Shown here: positions 47,571 to 59,680 of the stretch, one piece after another
Numbering within the stretch: position 1 is the stretch's first letter
Layout of the letters: each line of letters opens with the position of its first letter
NCBI GenBank assembly: GCA_021613535.1
Contig: CP075497.1
Coordinates: 2,480,001 to 2,544,000 of the forward strand
Length of the DNA: 64,000 nucleotides
From: Adineta vaga
Taxonomy: Eukaryota; Rotifera
Direction: 5' to 3'
Notes under the pieces: model-generated
Told to the model about the DNA's origin: nothing
Databases searched by the model: none
The model's input: the letters and a program-made list of their open reading frames with translations, nothing else
Translations under genes and position numbers: made by a program

Positions 47571-49574
47571 TCAATTTGATAATTGACTAGAAAATTTGAA
47601 TAATATTATGCCGTGTTGCTCGTTCTGTTCTGTTCTACTCTTCTATTATCTATCATTCATAAGAAGCCATTTTGAAAACTTTCTGACAAGTCTCCACTGA
47701 ATTCATTTACAACGAAATTATTTTATTCCAACAAAACCCATGGACAGAAATATTTGATTTCTAATCCTCAGCAATGTTTTCGGAAAAGAATAAAAACGTA
47801 TTTTAAGTGAAATTAAACGGATGTATATTGATAATAAAACTATACACTAGCGCCATCTGATAGGATTCGAAAACGAATGATATATATATATATATATTTA
47901 GAATGTAAGTATTACTAATCATTGATTATATATTTTAGAATTAAACCGAATGGTTGATAATCCAACAATTATAAAACAATAATTTTTCAATTCAAAAAAA
48001 CATTTTCGTAGTATATACATGTGTGAAAATATAAATTTGATGCGTTTCTCAAATGATGTTACTTTAAATATAAATAATGAATTAGATATATCTTTATCTC
48101 ATTTTGAATTTATTCGAAAAAGTATTTATTTATTTAATAGTTTTATGTGAAATAACTCACCAACTCTAAGTTGCTCGTCATTCTCAATATCATGTTGTTC
48201 ATAAATTTTCTGAACAAAAAATTGGAATTGAAAAAGCTGATTGATTTTTAATAAATATTTTATCTGAATATTTACTCAAACCATTGCATCAATTAGATAG
48301 GATATATATTCGAGGAGTCATCCATATGTCAGTACTCTTTTTGTATCACTAGTTAATTATATCATGTTACATACCGATAAAAATATGAATGATGACATTT
48401 TTATGGAGATATTAATATGAGAATTTCAAGAAAAAATCTGTCAAATAGATTTTTATTCAGAGAATTGCTCATTATTTGCAAATGCCATATCTTAACAAAA
48501 ATTTTAATAATTAAAAAGGAAATATCACTAGAAGTAATATGAAATTATTAGTATATCCAGTTGTACTTATCATTTGTTTATGATAAATCAATCTGATTAG
48601 ATATACTAAAACCATTAGTATCAACTTTATTGATCACTTCGAAACTATTCTAACAAAGAATGAGATAATACATGTCACATTTAATATATTTATGTCAGAT
48701 TTGTTTATGTTTTGCGCATAAAAATTGTATTCAAACGAGAAGTAATCTAACGCATTATTTCATTAGGAAACAATAATTTAAAAATCTTTTGTTTTCTTAA
48801 TAATTATCAAGTTTTATTCTTATCATGATACAGTTAGATGAACTGACCTACTCGTGATTTAACATAATCATTTTACAAACAATCTTAATTCTAAACGAAG
48901 AAAAGGTGGATGTGAGTGCGGAGTGAACACTAGCTGATCATCTACACCGACACCGTCATAATTTAGAAGTTGAATAGTTTAAAATTCGAGTACTCGAATC
49001 GAATTAACGATTTCTACACTACTCTAATTTCAATAATCATTTCTATGATATAGGTTGATAAGATATCTATGTGTTACTCATAAGATGTTCGAAAGAAAAT
49101 ACACTAATAATTATTAAACTCGAAAAAAAGTAAATAAATTAAATTATCCGTACGAACTTTGAGTTCGCTATCCACACATTTTTATATTTAAATTAAACTT
49201 CTATCATTAAAATATGATAATATTGAGCTACGATAAAGAAAGATAAACATAAGTGCATATGGATTTTCGTTAACATATGGTGTGTCACACTGTTATTAAA
49301 CAGATAAAACTATTTTTTAATTTGTATTTTAAATTATGTGCAAAAATTCATCTGTTTTGTACATGTACACCATGTCTTAGAAACGAGTCTTTCAAAATCG
49401 AATATTGATAAAAAAAAAAAGAAACGTCTAGTTCAATGATATAAACAAGTCTGTATATGTTATTTGATTAGGTTGACTACTCATGCATTAATTGCTCGAT
49501 ACACATCGAATCGATCATTTGTGAAGGTTGATGATAAGATTTATATACGCATGAATTTATTTCAAAAATAACAT
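47571..49574. other. AT-rich intergenic region, possible decayed repeat material
   Basis: Two kilobases, very AT-rich, between the histone-fold gene start and the Orai 3' end. Includes a TA run (47880-47898). At 48040-48500 frames look like broken coding sequence with many stops and no recognised domain. At about 48905-48955 there is a sharp GC-richer patch of GTGGAT/GTGAGTG and CTACACCGACACCG units, unlike its surroundings. No intact gene. Confidence 0.45.
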
Positions 49575-50441
49575 TTAAGAAGTTTCACTTATGCTCGTTA
49601 ATGATGTAGTTGAAGGTATACTTTGAAAAGCATGATTGGTTACAGCACCACGTTCCATTGCATCTAAATCATTTTGATGTAGAAAAACTTTCGCTCGAAT
49701 TATTCGAATATAAAAGCCAACAGCAAATACAATAAACGGTATACCAACGAAACAAAGCGTTACAATTGCAGCAATTGCTGCAGCAAATGAAAATCCTGAT
49801 ACTTTGATCCAAAAGACAAGACCAAGTTCAACAATAATTAAAAAAAGACCAAGACCAGTTGAAAGTAACCATGCTATTTCAATATAAATACCAACTGCTG
49901 ATAATGGTTCTTCACTTTTATGTTTAATCCAATGATTTTTTCGATACAAAACACTTTTTATTTCAGGCAAAATACATACTGACATAAGTAAAGCTAATAA
50001 GTGAACACTGACTAATAGACATGAGAGAATGGCATAGGCAGTTAATACTCCATCGCGCGAAGGTACATCTGGATATGAATCAATTGAAAATTCCACAAGA
50101 GCAACCTAAAGAAATTTTCAAAATCAAAACAAGAAAAACCGAAATATGATCAAACTTACAATAGCAAATCCACTAAGGACAGCTGATGTTTCACTTGCAC
50201 TTTCTAATTTTGATTTACGATAGAGTAAAGTTTCGATTCGTTGATCAATTTTACGTGATTTTTTTCCTAAATAATCAAATAAAACCATAAGTCATACTTC
50301 AAACAAACGAGTTATTTAAAAATTCAATCGAATAAATGTGCCGAATCATGCTAGTTTCGTATTTTGTTGTTTATATTTACCTCCTACGCTTCTTCCACTA
50401 TCTTCGCTTTCTCGTCGGAGTGAATGTCGAGTGAACCACAT
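49575..50441 (-). CDS. ORAI: Orai store-operated calcium channel subunit
   Basis: Three exons. It starts MWFTRHSLRRESEDSGRS at 50441. Exon 2 has the N-terminal pore helix LYRKSKLESASETSAVLSGF; exon 3 continues with VALVEFSIDSYPDVPS. The selectivity-filter Glu (human E106) is present in VALVEF. TM2 has SVHLLALLMSVCILPEI with the conserved His. TM3 has IEIAWLLSTGLGLFLIIVE, including the E190 equivalent. TM4 has FIVFAVGFYIRII with its Pro. A short C-terminus (VFLHQNDLDAMERGAV) could form the STIM-binding helix. The odd point: residues matching human K87 and R91, basic pore lining, are both Glu here (KLESASE against KLKASSR), while R83 is Lys. The coding bases GAA were read directly at both sites. 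It is shorter than human Orai1, mainly in the N-terminus and the TM3-TM4 loop. Confidence 0.9.
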
Positions 50442-50811
50442 GTGATTATACGATATATTTCCTCACATTGACTTTTATTGCAGTTATTTTACAGCTGCTA
50501 GTTTCTCATCGATTATGATGAAAATATTGAAGCAATCGATAAGTGAAAATTTTATTTCTTCATTCAAGAAAAAATAGATCTTTTCTATATTCTATCCGAG
50601 AAGCATTTTACATAAAATATTTTTCCAGAAGACGAAATATATAGTAGAAAAAAAAACAGAAGCATAGACTAGATGATCATTCTCGCACAAAAACAAAACA
50701 AAAGTTTCGTCATTAATTGCAATGATGTTGACATCGAAAACGACTTCGAAAGACTAGAAGTAAAAGAAAATAGTAGAAAGAGATTGCATTATTATTATTA
50801 TGTTGTTTTCG
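50442..50811. other. Intergenic spacer
   Basis: About 370 nt between the Orai start and the K2P-like stop, both minus strand. A plus-strand frame 50673-50885 is a shadow. No feature recognised. Confidence 0.45.
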
Positions 50812-52906
50812 TTAATTTTCATCATCACTCGGTGTTAATAACGAAGATATTTGTTTGGAGATTTCAAGAAATTCTTCTTGACTAACACCGCGTTTATGTC
50901 CCGATTCAGATGGAACAGTTGGCGTTTGTTTAACTGCACATTTGAAAGATATTGGCGGTGGTGAAGTATCAATTGGTCGATGTCGTTGAGCAGTTAATAA
51001 TGTTAATGATGGAACTGATTCATCATTTGGCGTAGGTGGTGGTTGAGTAGCCATTTGATTAATAATCGTTTTAGCGACAAGTGTTGCTCGTCGTTGACGA
51101 AGTCGATCTAAATTTAATGGTGCTAATGATGATGGTGAAGAACATGTATCATCTTCTTCACAACCAGAACTCGCTTCACCTGGTGATGATGGTGTATTTG
51201 CAATAGCGCAATGTTTTTTTACAGATAATATCGATCCACCTTGTGCAGATGTTGAACCAGCGCAACGACCACATGATCGAATGATTGTATTTACCTGGAC
51301 ACTTTTATCTGTATTTGTGTCATATTCAGAATTTTTATATGATCGAATAATAAGACCGCTTGATAGACGACGAACTGGTTCTGCGATACCAATTGGCCGA
51401 ATAACAGGCGCAAAGGGTGGTTCTGTTGCATTTGATATAGCTCGTGTTAAACGTTGCTGTCGAGAAAGATTAGATTCTGTTGATAATCCCGATACTCCAA
51501 AAGACGTGGAATCTGTTGAAGCTAAGATATCATCTGTACTTAATTCATGAAAACCTAAATAAGAGAGAATAAAATGATTTATCAATTCATTTTATCAAAC
51601 AAACCCATCTGTCGAAGAAATTCAACAAGATCTCGAAGTAGTTTCTTTCCAATATTTTCTAATGTTGTTTGTATTCGTATTTGTACAGCTTTAACACATA
51701 AGAAAACAATAGCTAAACCAAATAAGAAATAAATAGCTAGAATAAACATAGATCTTATTCTCATTTCATGATTAATCATTGCATTCCGATAATAATTTCT
51801 TAAATTAATCGTATAAATAGATGTAAAACATATATAAATACTATCAAAAAATGAATTCGATTGAATTAAACAAGCACCGAGAAGAATATAAATAGCTAGT
51901 GTAATGATAATTTGCGGCATTGTTAACTCAATCTCATCATTTATATCTTTTAATGTTTCAGTAAGAATATTATAAATATTTCGAATACGTTTAATATGTT
52001 GATGTTCAGATAAACGTCTTTGTTTGAGAGATGTTCGATTGATTTCAGTTTCATGTTCATTTAAATATTGATCAAATGTAGATGAGATTTGATTTGGCTT
52101 TGGCGAAAATAAAATATCTTCTTCCACGGAAATTGGAATGGAAATATCCAATTGTTTTTCGATAAAACGAAAAAATAACCATTGACGTATATGAAGGAAA
52201 TAATTCGTCGAATATACACGTAATAATAATAAGGATAAATATTTAATTAAACGTGTTATTAATAAACTTAAATCAGATAGAAACACTAATGTTAATGGAA
52301 TACCAATAGCAGCATAAATAATTAGAAAGAGTTTTCCAATTGTTGTTATTGGTGTAAAATCATTTGTACCTGGAGAGAAAAAGAAAAGGCTTGTAAACAA
52401 TAGAATACTTGATTATATTTACCGATAGTTGTTAATGTTGTTCCGATGAAATATAATGAACCAGCAAAAGTCCAACGAAGATTTCCTTCAGATAAAATAG
52501 TTGATACTGGTGTTGTGACAGTTGTTTTGTAAGTAGTTTTGATTTCTTCTTCATATTCTCGAATATGTTTATTGATAAATTTTGCGTATTGTTGTAGATC
52601 GTTGCTTTGCCTCTTATCAATTATTTTCGATAAGAGACGTTCTCGTTCTCGATCGAAATTTTTTGGTGGTACAATCGAATCTGTTGGCGAAGAAGTTGTT
52701 CGGGAATCATCTGATTCAATTTCTTGAATAATACTAGCACCGACAAGTGTATAAATAAGAAATATCAAACAGATTGATACATGAGGAATGAATAGAAGTG
52801 ACCAGTATCTTAAGAAAAAAGGTAAAATTTTTATTGAAAAGTTAACGAATGAAATTACTTACTTTACAGAAAGAACCCATTCTCGAATATTGAACTTCTT
52901 CGACAT
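50812..52906 (-). CDS. K2P-like (two-pore-domain) channel with non-canonical filters
   Basis: Four exons, about 650 residues. It starts MSKKFNIREWVLSVK. TM1 is HVSICLIFLIYTLVGASI; a long extracellular cap segment follows. Pore 1 is WTFAGSLYFIGTTLTTIG, spliced to TNDFTPITTIGKLFLI; TM2 is YAAIGIPLTLVFLSDLSLLI. TM3 (IIITLAIYILLGACLI), pore 2 (SFFDSIYICFTSIYTINLRN) and TM4 (MFILAIYFLFGLAIVFLC) follow, then a long Ser/Pro-rich cytosolic tail. The topology and flanking residues are K2P, but neither filter is: pore 1 reads TIGTN where TIGYG is expected, and pore 2 reads TINLR where TIGFG is expected. The frame is intact and the tail is long and normal, so it does not look like a pseudogene. It may be a non-selective channel, a regulatory subunit, or non-conducting. 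Confidence 0.8.
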
Positions 52907-53628
52907 GAATATTGGTTGTCAAGGAACTGAAAAGAATCGAGAAGAGTATATAGACAGAACGATCGACTCATTTTTCTTTTCTTTTCTTCGACATGCTAGG
53001 CGTCTCTTTTTTTTTGAAAGAAAAAGTAAGGCGGAGAGAGAGAGAGCGCGAGCAGGCAAGCGAGACCTACAAGCAACAGTGTTACCGACTTAGTAGTAGT
53101 TGTTGTTCATTAACCTGTATCATTGCATACGTCTCGATTTGTATATGGTTTTATCATAAAAAATCCATGAGTCAAGGAAAAAAATCACGCCATACGAAAA
53201 AAATACTACTTGAAGTACGCACTTTTCTTACTTCATTGAAGTCATTTTATATAAATACATAAATAAGCAGCAAGTCTTTTGCCGTTCGTTTGAAAGTACC
53301 CAACATGTATTTAGATTGAATAAGAAGAAAAAAAACATTTGCAAATTATTAACGAAGAAAAAAAATAGAAATATTTTTGTATTTAATCGAGAAACGGCAA
53401 AATCAGTCAACATTACATGTTGCATAAGTATCATAGTATACTTTTTTCTTTCTTCTGTTTTTTTTATTTTCTTCTCCTTGACAATTCTAACTAAATTTTC
53501 TCTTTTTCTCTCTCTCTTGCTCAACCTTGTCGTATGTTTTTAATGCATATAGTCATCTACCATTTCTCTTCAATCAAAACACAACATTTTCTTTTTCAGA
53601 TTTCGAGATTCTTCCATTGAAAACGAAA
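52907..53628. other. Divergent promoter region, K2P-like / Neverland
   Basis: About 720 nt between two start codons pointing apart. GA-rich 53035-53060 and A/T-rich tracts; an acceptor-like CTTTTTCAG lies at about 53591-53599, before the Neverland ATG. Short frames on both strands look like chance. Confidence 0.5.
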
Positions 53629-55339
53629 ATGATAACTGACTATTTACGTCTTACTACAACTAATGTACTTCTTGTTATTTTACCTCTAATCTATTATCTT
53701 TATTATCGGAAATTTCACTATTTTATATTCGATCAACGAAGCAAAGTAACTAAGGGTAAAACTTCAAGAGGAAAATGTCCGCCATTCTTTCCTAATGGTA
53801 AGCGATTTTAATTCAATGAATTGTCACCTACGATTTCGATATGTAAAACTAAATATAGACATTCGATCAGATATCATTCGATTGATACGATGATTGACGT
53901 AAAAGAAATATACAGACAATGTTTTTCTTTTCACGCAGAATTAATAAATGAAGAGGAAAAGAATTGAAAGAACATTTAACAGAGAGACAGTGATTGATAG
54001 ATAAAGAACACGGTAATTATTCAAAGGTTATCATCAAAAGAGAAGAGTCTGATTTCTTTTCAAAATAATTTCTATTCTTCTTTTCAAAAGGCTGGTATTG
54101 GATTATTAATTCCTGTGATCTGAAACCGGGTGATGTTAAACCAATCTCCTACTGTGGACGAAATGTTGTTCTATTTCGTGGTCAAAACGGTAAAGCATAT
54201 GTACTTGATGCATATTGTGCTCATATGGGTGCACATTTGGGTGTTGGCGGGAAAGTACGTTATAATACATGTATAGAATGTCCATTTCATGGTTGGACAT
54301 TTGATGGAGAAACAGGTAATTGTGTTTTATCCAGCGGTGAAAATAAAATAACTCGTAGTGCCGATAAATATGAATATTATGATATTGAAAAATGTACACC
54401 AGTATTTGATAATGATGATAAAACAAGTCGATATTTACAAAAAGTAACAGAACAAGAAGAAGTTAAAATAAAAAAATATCTCGTCAAAGAAATGAATGGA
54501 TCTGTTTTTGTTTGGTATCATTCGGATGAAAAACTTCGCGATAAATCTCTTTTCGAACCATTTGATCTTACAAATGAATTAAAAACATATAAAATGGAAG
54601 GTAAATGATGAGATAAGAAAACAAAAGAGTTTTTTTCTTCTTATTTGTCTCCTTCCTTCTAGCACGAGGTGAATCGATTAATTATGTCAATTGTCACATT
54701 CAAGAAATTCCAGAAAATGGAGCCGATTTTCGACATTTCGATTTCTTACATCAATCTGTACTTGACATTATATTTCCATTTATTCGATTCAATTGGTCAA
54801 TGGCATCTGAACGAGCATCAAACCCACGTTTACATGAAATCATGACTCATCCAAATCCTCAAGTAAATGCATATAAAATGCATCTATTCAATACGTTTAT
54901 CAACGATTCAAATCGTTCATTAATAAATGTTATCTCGTTAAATTGTTATCTTCAATTTTTTGGTAAACATAGTTTTTTTGTTTTCAATGCAACTGGCTTT
55001 CAAGTGGGCCCATCGATTGTCTATTTATTCTTATGGTCACCTTATTTTCAAGTAACATTCTTACAAACAGTGACGCCCTTAGAAAAATTCAATCAACGTA
55101 TTATGCATCGAATCTTTTCCACAAAACCACTTCCCTATTGGCTATCAGCGCTCATGCTCTTAGGTGAAGTTAAACAAATCTTTTCAGATATGGGTGTATG
55201 GAATAATAAAATCTTTGGTTCACAATTAAATTATAATATGAAAAATGACGCAGATAAATCTCTTCATGCATGGAGAAATTGGTATGCTCAATTTTATGAA
55301 GGTTGTCATGAATATGAACAAAAAACGCTTTCATGGTAA
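53629..55339 (+). CDS. nvd: Neverland/DAF-36-type cholesterol 7-desaturase (Rieske oxygenase)
   Basis: Converts cholesterol to 7-dehydrocholesterol, the entry step to ecdysteroids and dafachronic acids. Three exons; the first (53629-53800) has an N-terminal membrane segment (TTTNVLLVILPLIYYLYY). A 290-nt intron follows. The Rieske centre has YCAHMGAHLG (CxH) and CIECPFHGW (CxxH) near 54205-54300. The mononuclear iron site is in the third exon: NCHIQEIPENGADFRHFDFL with the final His next, keeping the D-x2-H-x4-H pattern. The C-terminal domain runs to HEYEQKTLSW. About 450 residues, the usual length. All metal ligands are present, so it should be active. It sits divergently to the K2P-like gene. 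Confidence 0.92.
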
Positions 55340-56467
55340 CAAAAGTATAACTTTTGCGCCCAGTGATAAAGATTTATAGAAAAAAACACAAAAAGAAAGA
55401 AAGAAAGGAAAAGATTTTTATTTTATTATCCACCTTCATTTTCAACTGATAATCCTTAGAACAAAAGTCGACACTGCACTTGGTGATTTTTTTTCTCTTC
55501 TTATCGCACACCATTCTCTATTAACAATCCTTTTGTCTGTGATATTTATTCTAATTTACTTTTTCATTTGATTACGACAGGATTTTCTGCTTCTTCTGTT
55601 TCTCCTAATAATTCTCATCGATTGTGTCGAAAAAAACCTTTTCTTCTATGAAAAATTTTATTCACTAATAAATGAAAATTCCAAGAACTTACGAGAATTT
55701 ATTGCCATTTCTAAACTATTATTTGCCGAGAAAAAACATGTATAAAATCAAAAGATAATAAGAAAAAGACGACTTACAGAAAGACCGTGTATTTATATGC
55801 CTTATGGGAAAGATGCACGGAAGGAGAAAAACAATAAACGGTTATCTTCGTCTTCTTGCTTACAGCTATATTTATATACACCCGTATTCTATTCTGTTAT
55901 TCTCTTATGCTAATTGATTCTTTTCTCTCTTGAGAAAAGCTTGTCTCCCCTCAGTTCTATTTGCTTTTTCATGCTACTTTAATGAGAAAAACTAATGTAT
56001 ATAGATCGGATATCAAACAACTAGATGTTTTTTTCAAAAAGTATATATGGAATTGTAACCTAACGAGAAAAATGACATATATACATATACAAACGTCGGC
56101 TCCAACAGTTATCTGTCAGCCATTTAATGTACTATCAATGGAATATGGTTTTTTTCATTCTTCTATGGTATCACTGTTGTAACTACCTAAGAACAAAGAT
56201 GATAATTTGCTATTTACAAAATTGAATTAAAAGCCATTAGAAAAACATTCTTTTTATATCGATCATATTAATGCTTCTAATTGAAAAACATTACTTAGCT
56301 AAATGATAATATATGTTTCTCGATCGATAAATAGAACAATATGTTAGATTTTCACCTTTTTTTCTTCTTCTTGTTTTTGAAGATGATAATGTAAATGAAA
56401 CAATTAAAACGATCGTTGAATGTATACAAAAGACGACATAATGACTATAAGCAAATAATGATAGAAC

Positions 56468-56567
56468 GATATTTTTCTAGCCAATAATAATGATAAACAA
56501 AGGAGAACGGTGATGTCGACAATCGTGTGTCACTAATAAGAATGTCTAAGAAAGAATTATGTCTCAT
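56468..56567. repeat. Direct repeat copy 1 (block 1)
   Basis: Shares a 100-nt block with 58410-58509, including AATAATAATGATAAACAAAG and ACAATCGT.TGTCA. A second shared block lies at 57100-57175 (copy 2: 58585-58660), in the same order and orientation. Confidence 0.6.
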
Positions 56568-58409
56568 TTTTTTTCTTTTTTTTTGGTCTTTTACTAGTAA
56601 ATACCATCCATCCATCTACATGGCAAATGTCTCTGAAAGTTTGGCCAGACGAAGAAGAAGAAGAAGAAGAAAGATTATCTTTATATACATATATAGATAG
56701 AGATATATAAACATCAAAAAGTACTTTACGACATACAATTTCCGATCATATGTTGATATACTCGTCATGCCGATTGTCGAACATGTTCCTCGATTAGATG
56801 AAAATTATTTTCTATGTTTCTAGAACAAAACTTATGAAATGCTAAACTATCGCGTGACAATAAAGAAAATATTAAAGGACATGCTCATTTATCAGAATAA
56901 TTACTCATGTTATTACTAGTACTATCAATACTCGACATATTTCATTTGGTGAATAATGAAACATTAACCAATAGCGATTATTTGACACTTTATTCTATAG
57001 TAACACTTATTAAATTCTTAATGAAATAGAAGGTCAAATGTTATGATGAAGATTTACTTGAGAAAACAATGTATAATATAACTTACCTTAATCATAAATA
57101 ATCAATGTTTACTTATCGAATGAAAGAAAACAAAACATCTGATATAGCCTTGTAATAATGCATGCAACAGCATGTTTGCATTTTCTTTGCTTCACTAAAT
57201 CATAGACAGATGATTAGTAGAAAATCGGATGGAATGGAAATTTCATTCTGTTACTAATGTACGGAAGTGCTCGAGGGAAATTTTTCTATTTCTAATCCTG
57301 TAGGAATAATATCTTCTAATATATTATTTAAGACTTTATAAAAACGAATATCCGAGGTTTCTTTATGTATTTAAGATTGCTCGTTTTACTTGATATAAAT
57401 CATCCATTTTTGATGATTAAAACAGCACAATATCTAATTTTCATGTCACCTGTTGTGAATGAAGAACTCATAGAATACTTGATGATATTTTTCGAAGGGT
57501 TTCAGTAATACCAAGTATACAGAATTAAGAATAGTCTGATTTATTAAATATTCAACACAAAAACAGGTAGGAGAAATATAAAATGTATTCTTCACGAATG
57601 TCAGATCAGAACGAGTTTTATAACTAACTTCATTCTCACGATGATCGTTAAAGTTCGATCAAGTACATATACAATTGTAAACGACGTCGTAGACGATAGT
57701 ATTCGATGAAAGATCCATGCGGCATGTTGCATACTGTATGGATGTTCAATCATGTACAACCAGATATAATGCAGTCGTAATATTATCTTTATCGCATGGA
57801 CAATTAGCATCCGTATACGACGATTTACATTTATCACGATCGTTTACTGAGGAAGTACAATCAAATGGATTGATATACATTACAAATCAAATAAAAAACA
57901 GACTATCATAAGAATTTGTTTTGATTGTATAGATCAATTTGATGTAAATTCCATAATATTGCAGGTATGTTTTCTTATTCTTTGTCAGACATGATACATT
58001 CTTTAGATAATGAAAAAATATCTTTATTTTAGTATATCTGATCGAACAATGACACAATTGATAGTTTAAACGGCATACAAATATGGAAGTCGATGTTGAT
58101 ATTTCTTAAAAAATATAAATAGTTAATCTTTCTGGGAGAAAATACAAAAAAGAATTATGAATGTGTTTTATTCATTGTAAAAACGAAGAACATCAAGAGA
58201 TTTATGAGGCATTCTACGACAGAAATAGTCAACTATACTCATTTGTTATCAAGAATTTCATTGAAACATTGTCACAATGTAGCTTAAACTAAAGTTTGAA
58301 AATATTTAACATTTCAGTGCTATTATCATTCGTATATATATGCTGATGAATTAATACAACCTAACCGAATAACTGATAAGCATGTCAACCGGTAAAATGA
58401 TGAAAAGGT

Positions 58410-58509
58410 GATATTTTTCTGATCAATAATAATGATAAACAAAGATGAATAACGATGCGAACAATCGTATGTCATTAGTACGGATATCTACAAAAGACTT
58501 CTGTTTCAT
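58410..58509. repeat. Direct repeat copy 2 (block 1)
   Basis: Diverged partner of 56468-56567; collinear second block at 58585-58660. Copy 1 has several hundred extra bases between the two blocks, so one copy has gained or lost sequence. Confidence 0.6.
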
Positions 58510-59188
58510 ATATACATATCAAGTATTTCAAAATAAAACATAGTTTGAGACAACAATTCGTAACATATCTTATAACAATAACAAAATAATCATAGCTTAC
58601 TTATTGAATGAAATGAAAAGAAAAGAAAATATCTGATATAAATTCCTAATAGTACATACAAAAACGTTTTTTACTTTTTAGTTTTATAAATCTAAACACA
58701 TGAGTACAGAAACATTGTATAAAAGAAATATTGATTGATCATTATACATATACAATCTTATTTCCTTTATTTGATATTCTGTATAAAAAAAACGAAACAC
58801 AAAACGAATGTACTCAAAGTATTAAAAAAAGGTATGATCGAACGTCTATCAGATAAATTTGGTAAATGAAGGTCTAATTATTATATATATTCTCATGAAA
58901 AAGTCGATATGATTAATACTGAATGTAATCATAAGACAGATGAAGGATTTTGAGTATGTATAAGCCGCTCGTCTTTTCAGTCCATATGTGTGTGTGTTTC
59001 ATTTGTACATAAGAATCGATAGTAGTCTTGCGATCAAATCTCGATCTTATTATTCATATCAAATTGTTATCATTGTCCTTGATTAGAAACTATGGATATG
59101 AAAAAGAAAAATTATGAATGATTATTGTATTTGTCTGAAATCTAATTTGAGGGAATTTATTAAACAACATCGATACAGTACAAATATA

Positions 59189-59680
59189 ACCCCTGTTGCA
59201 AAAGTCTTCGTACAAAATGTGCTATTTTTGTATCTTTTTTGATGTGTTGTAAAGTGTCGATAAATTATTTTTGAGTATACGGTTTTCCAAAAAAACTAAA
59301 TTCCATTTTATGCAGGAATGAGCTTTTCTTAATAGATCTTCAACGTTATACTGCTTCACGATTTCAATTATCATAATAAGTCATTTCGTAGATAATTGAA
59401 TGTTCTACAACATGATTAAGTTAAAACTAATCTACAATTAGAATCAAAGTTGTGAACGATAGTGGAAAATCTCTGTTTTGTGTTGTACAAAGTCACTTTT
59501 GGGTACTTGAGAAAACGGTGCCATATTTTATTATCCTATCAATGGAAGAAAATGTTCGGCATGGATTCTGAAAGAGCATCAAATTCTGATTCTAACTAGC
59601 TTGTTTGAACTTCCACTAGTTGATTCCAAATGCCTGAAAAATAAGCAAACATTTTGTACGAAGCCTTTTGCAACAGGGGT
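59189..59680. mobile_element. MITE with TA target-site duplication
   Basis: Terminal inverted repeats match at 32-33 of about 33 positions. The left begins ACCCCTGTTGCAAAAG at 59189 and the right ends with its complement, CTTTTGCAACAGGGGT, at 59680. Both ends are flanked by TA (59187-59188 and 59681-59682). The 492-bp interior has no intact frame. TA duplication points to the Tc1/mariner group or another TA-targeting DNA transposon. Near-identical ends suggest fairly recent insertion. Confidence 0.8.

Noticed and set aside
52400-52440. Idea that the K2P-like pore 1 defect is a mis-spliced GYG
   Set aside because: Reading both sides of the intron shows no sequence able to encode YG in phase with any nearby GT or AG; pore 2, without a junction, is also altered.
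53035-53524. Lys/Arg/Glu-rich frames on both strands
   Set aside because: Low-complexity A- and GA-rich promoter DNA; no ATG context, domain or splice sites.
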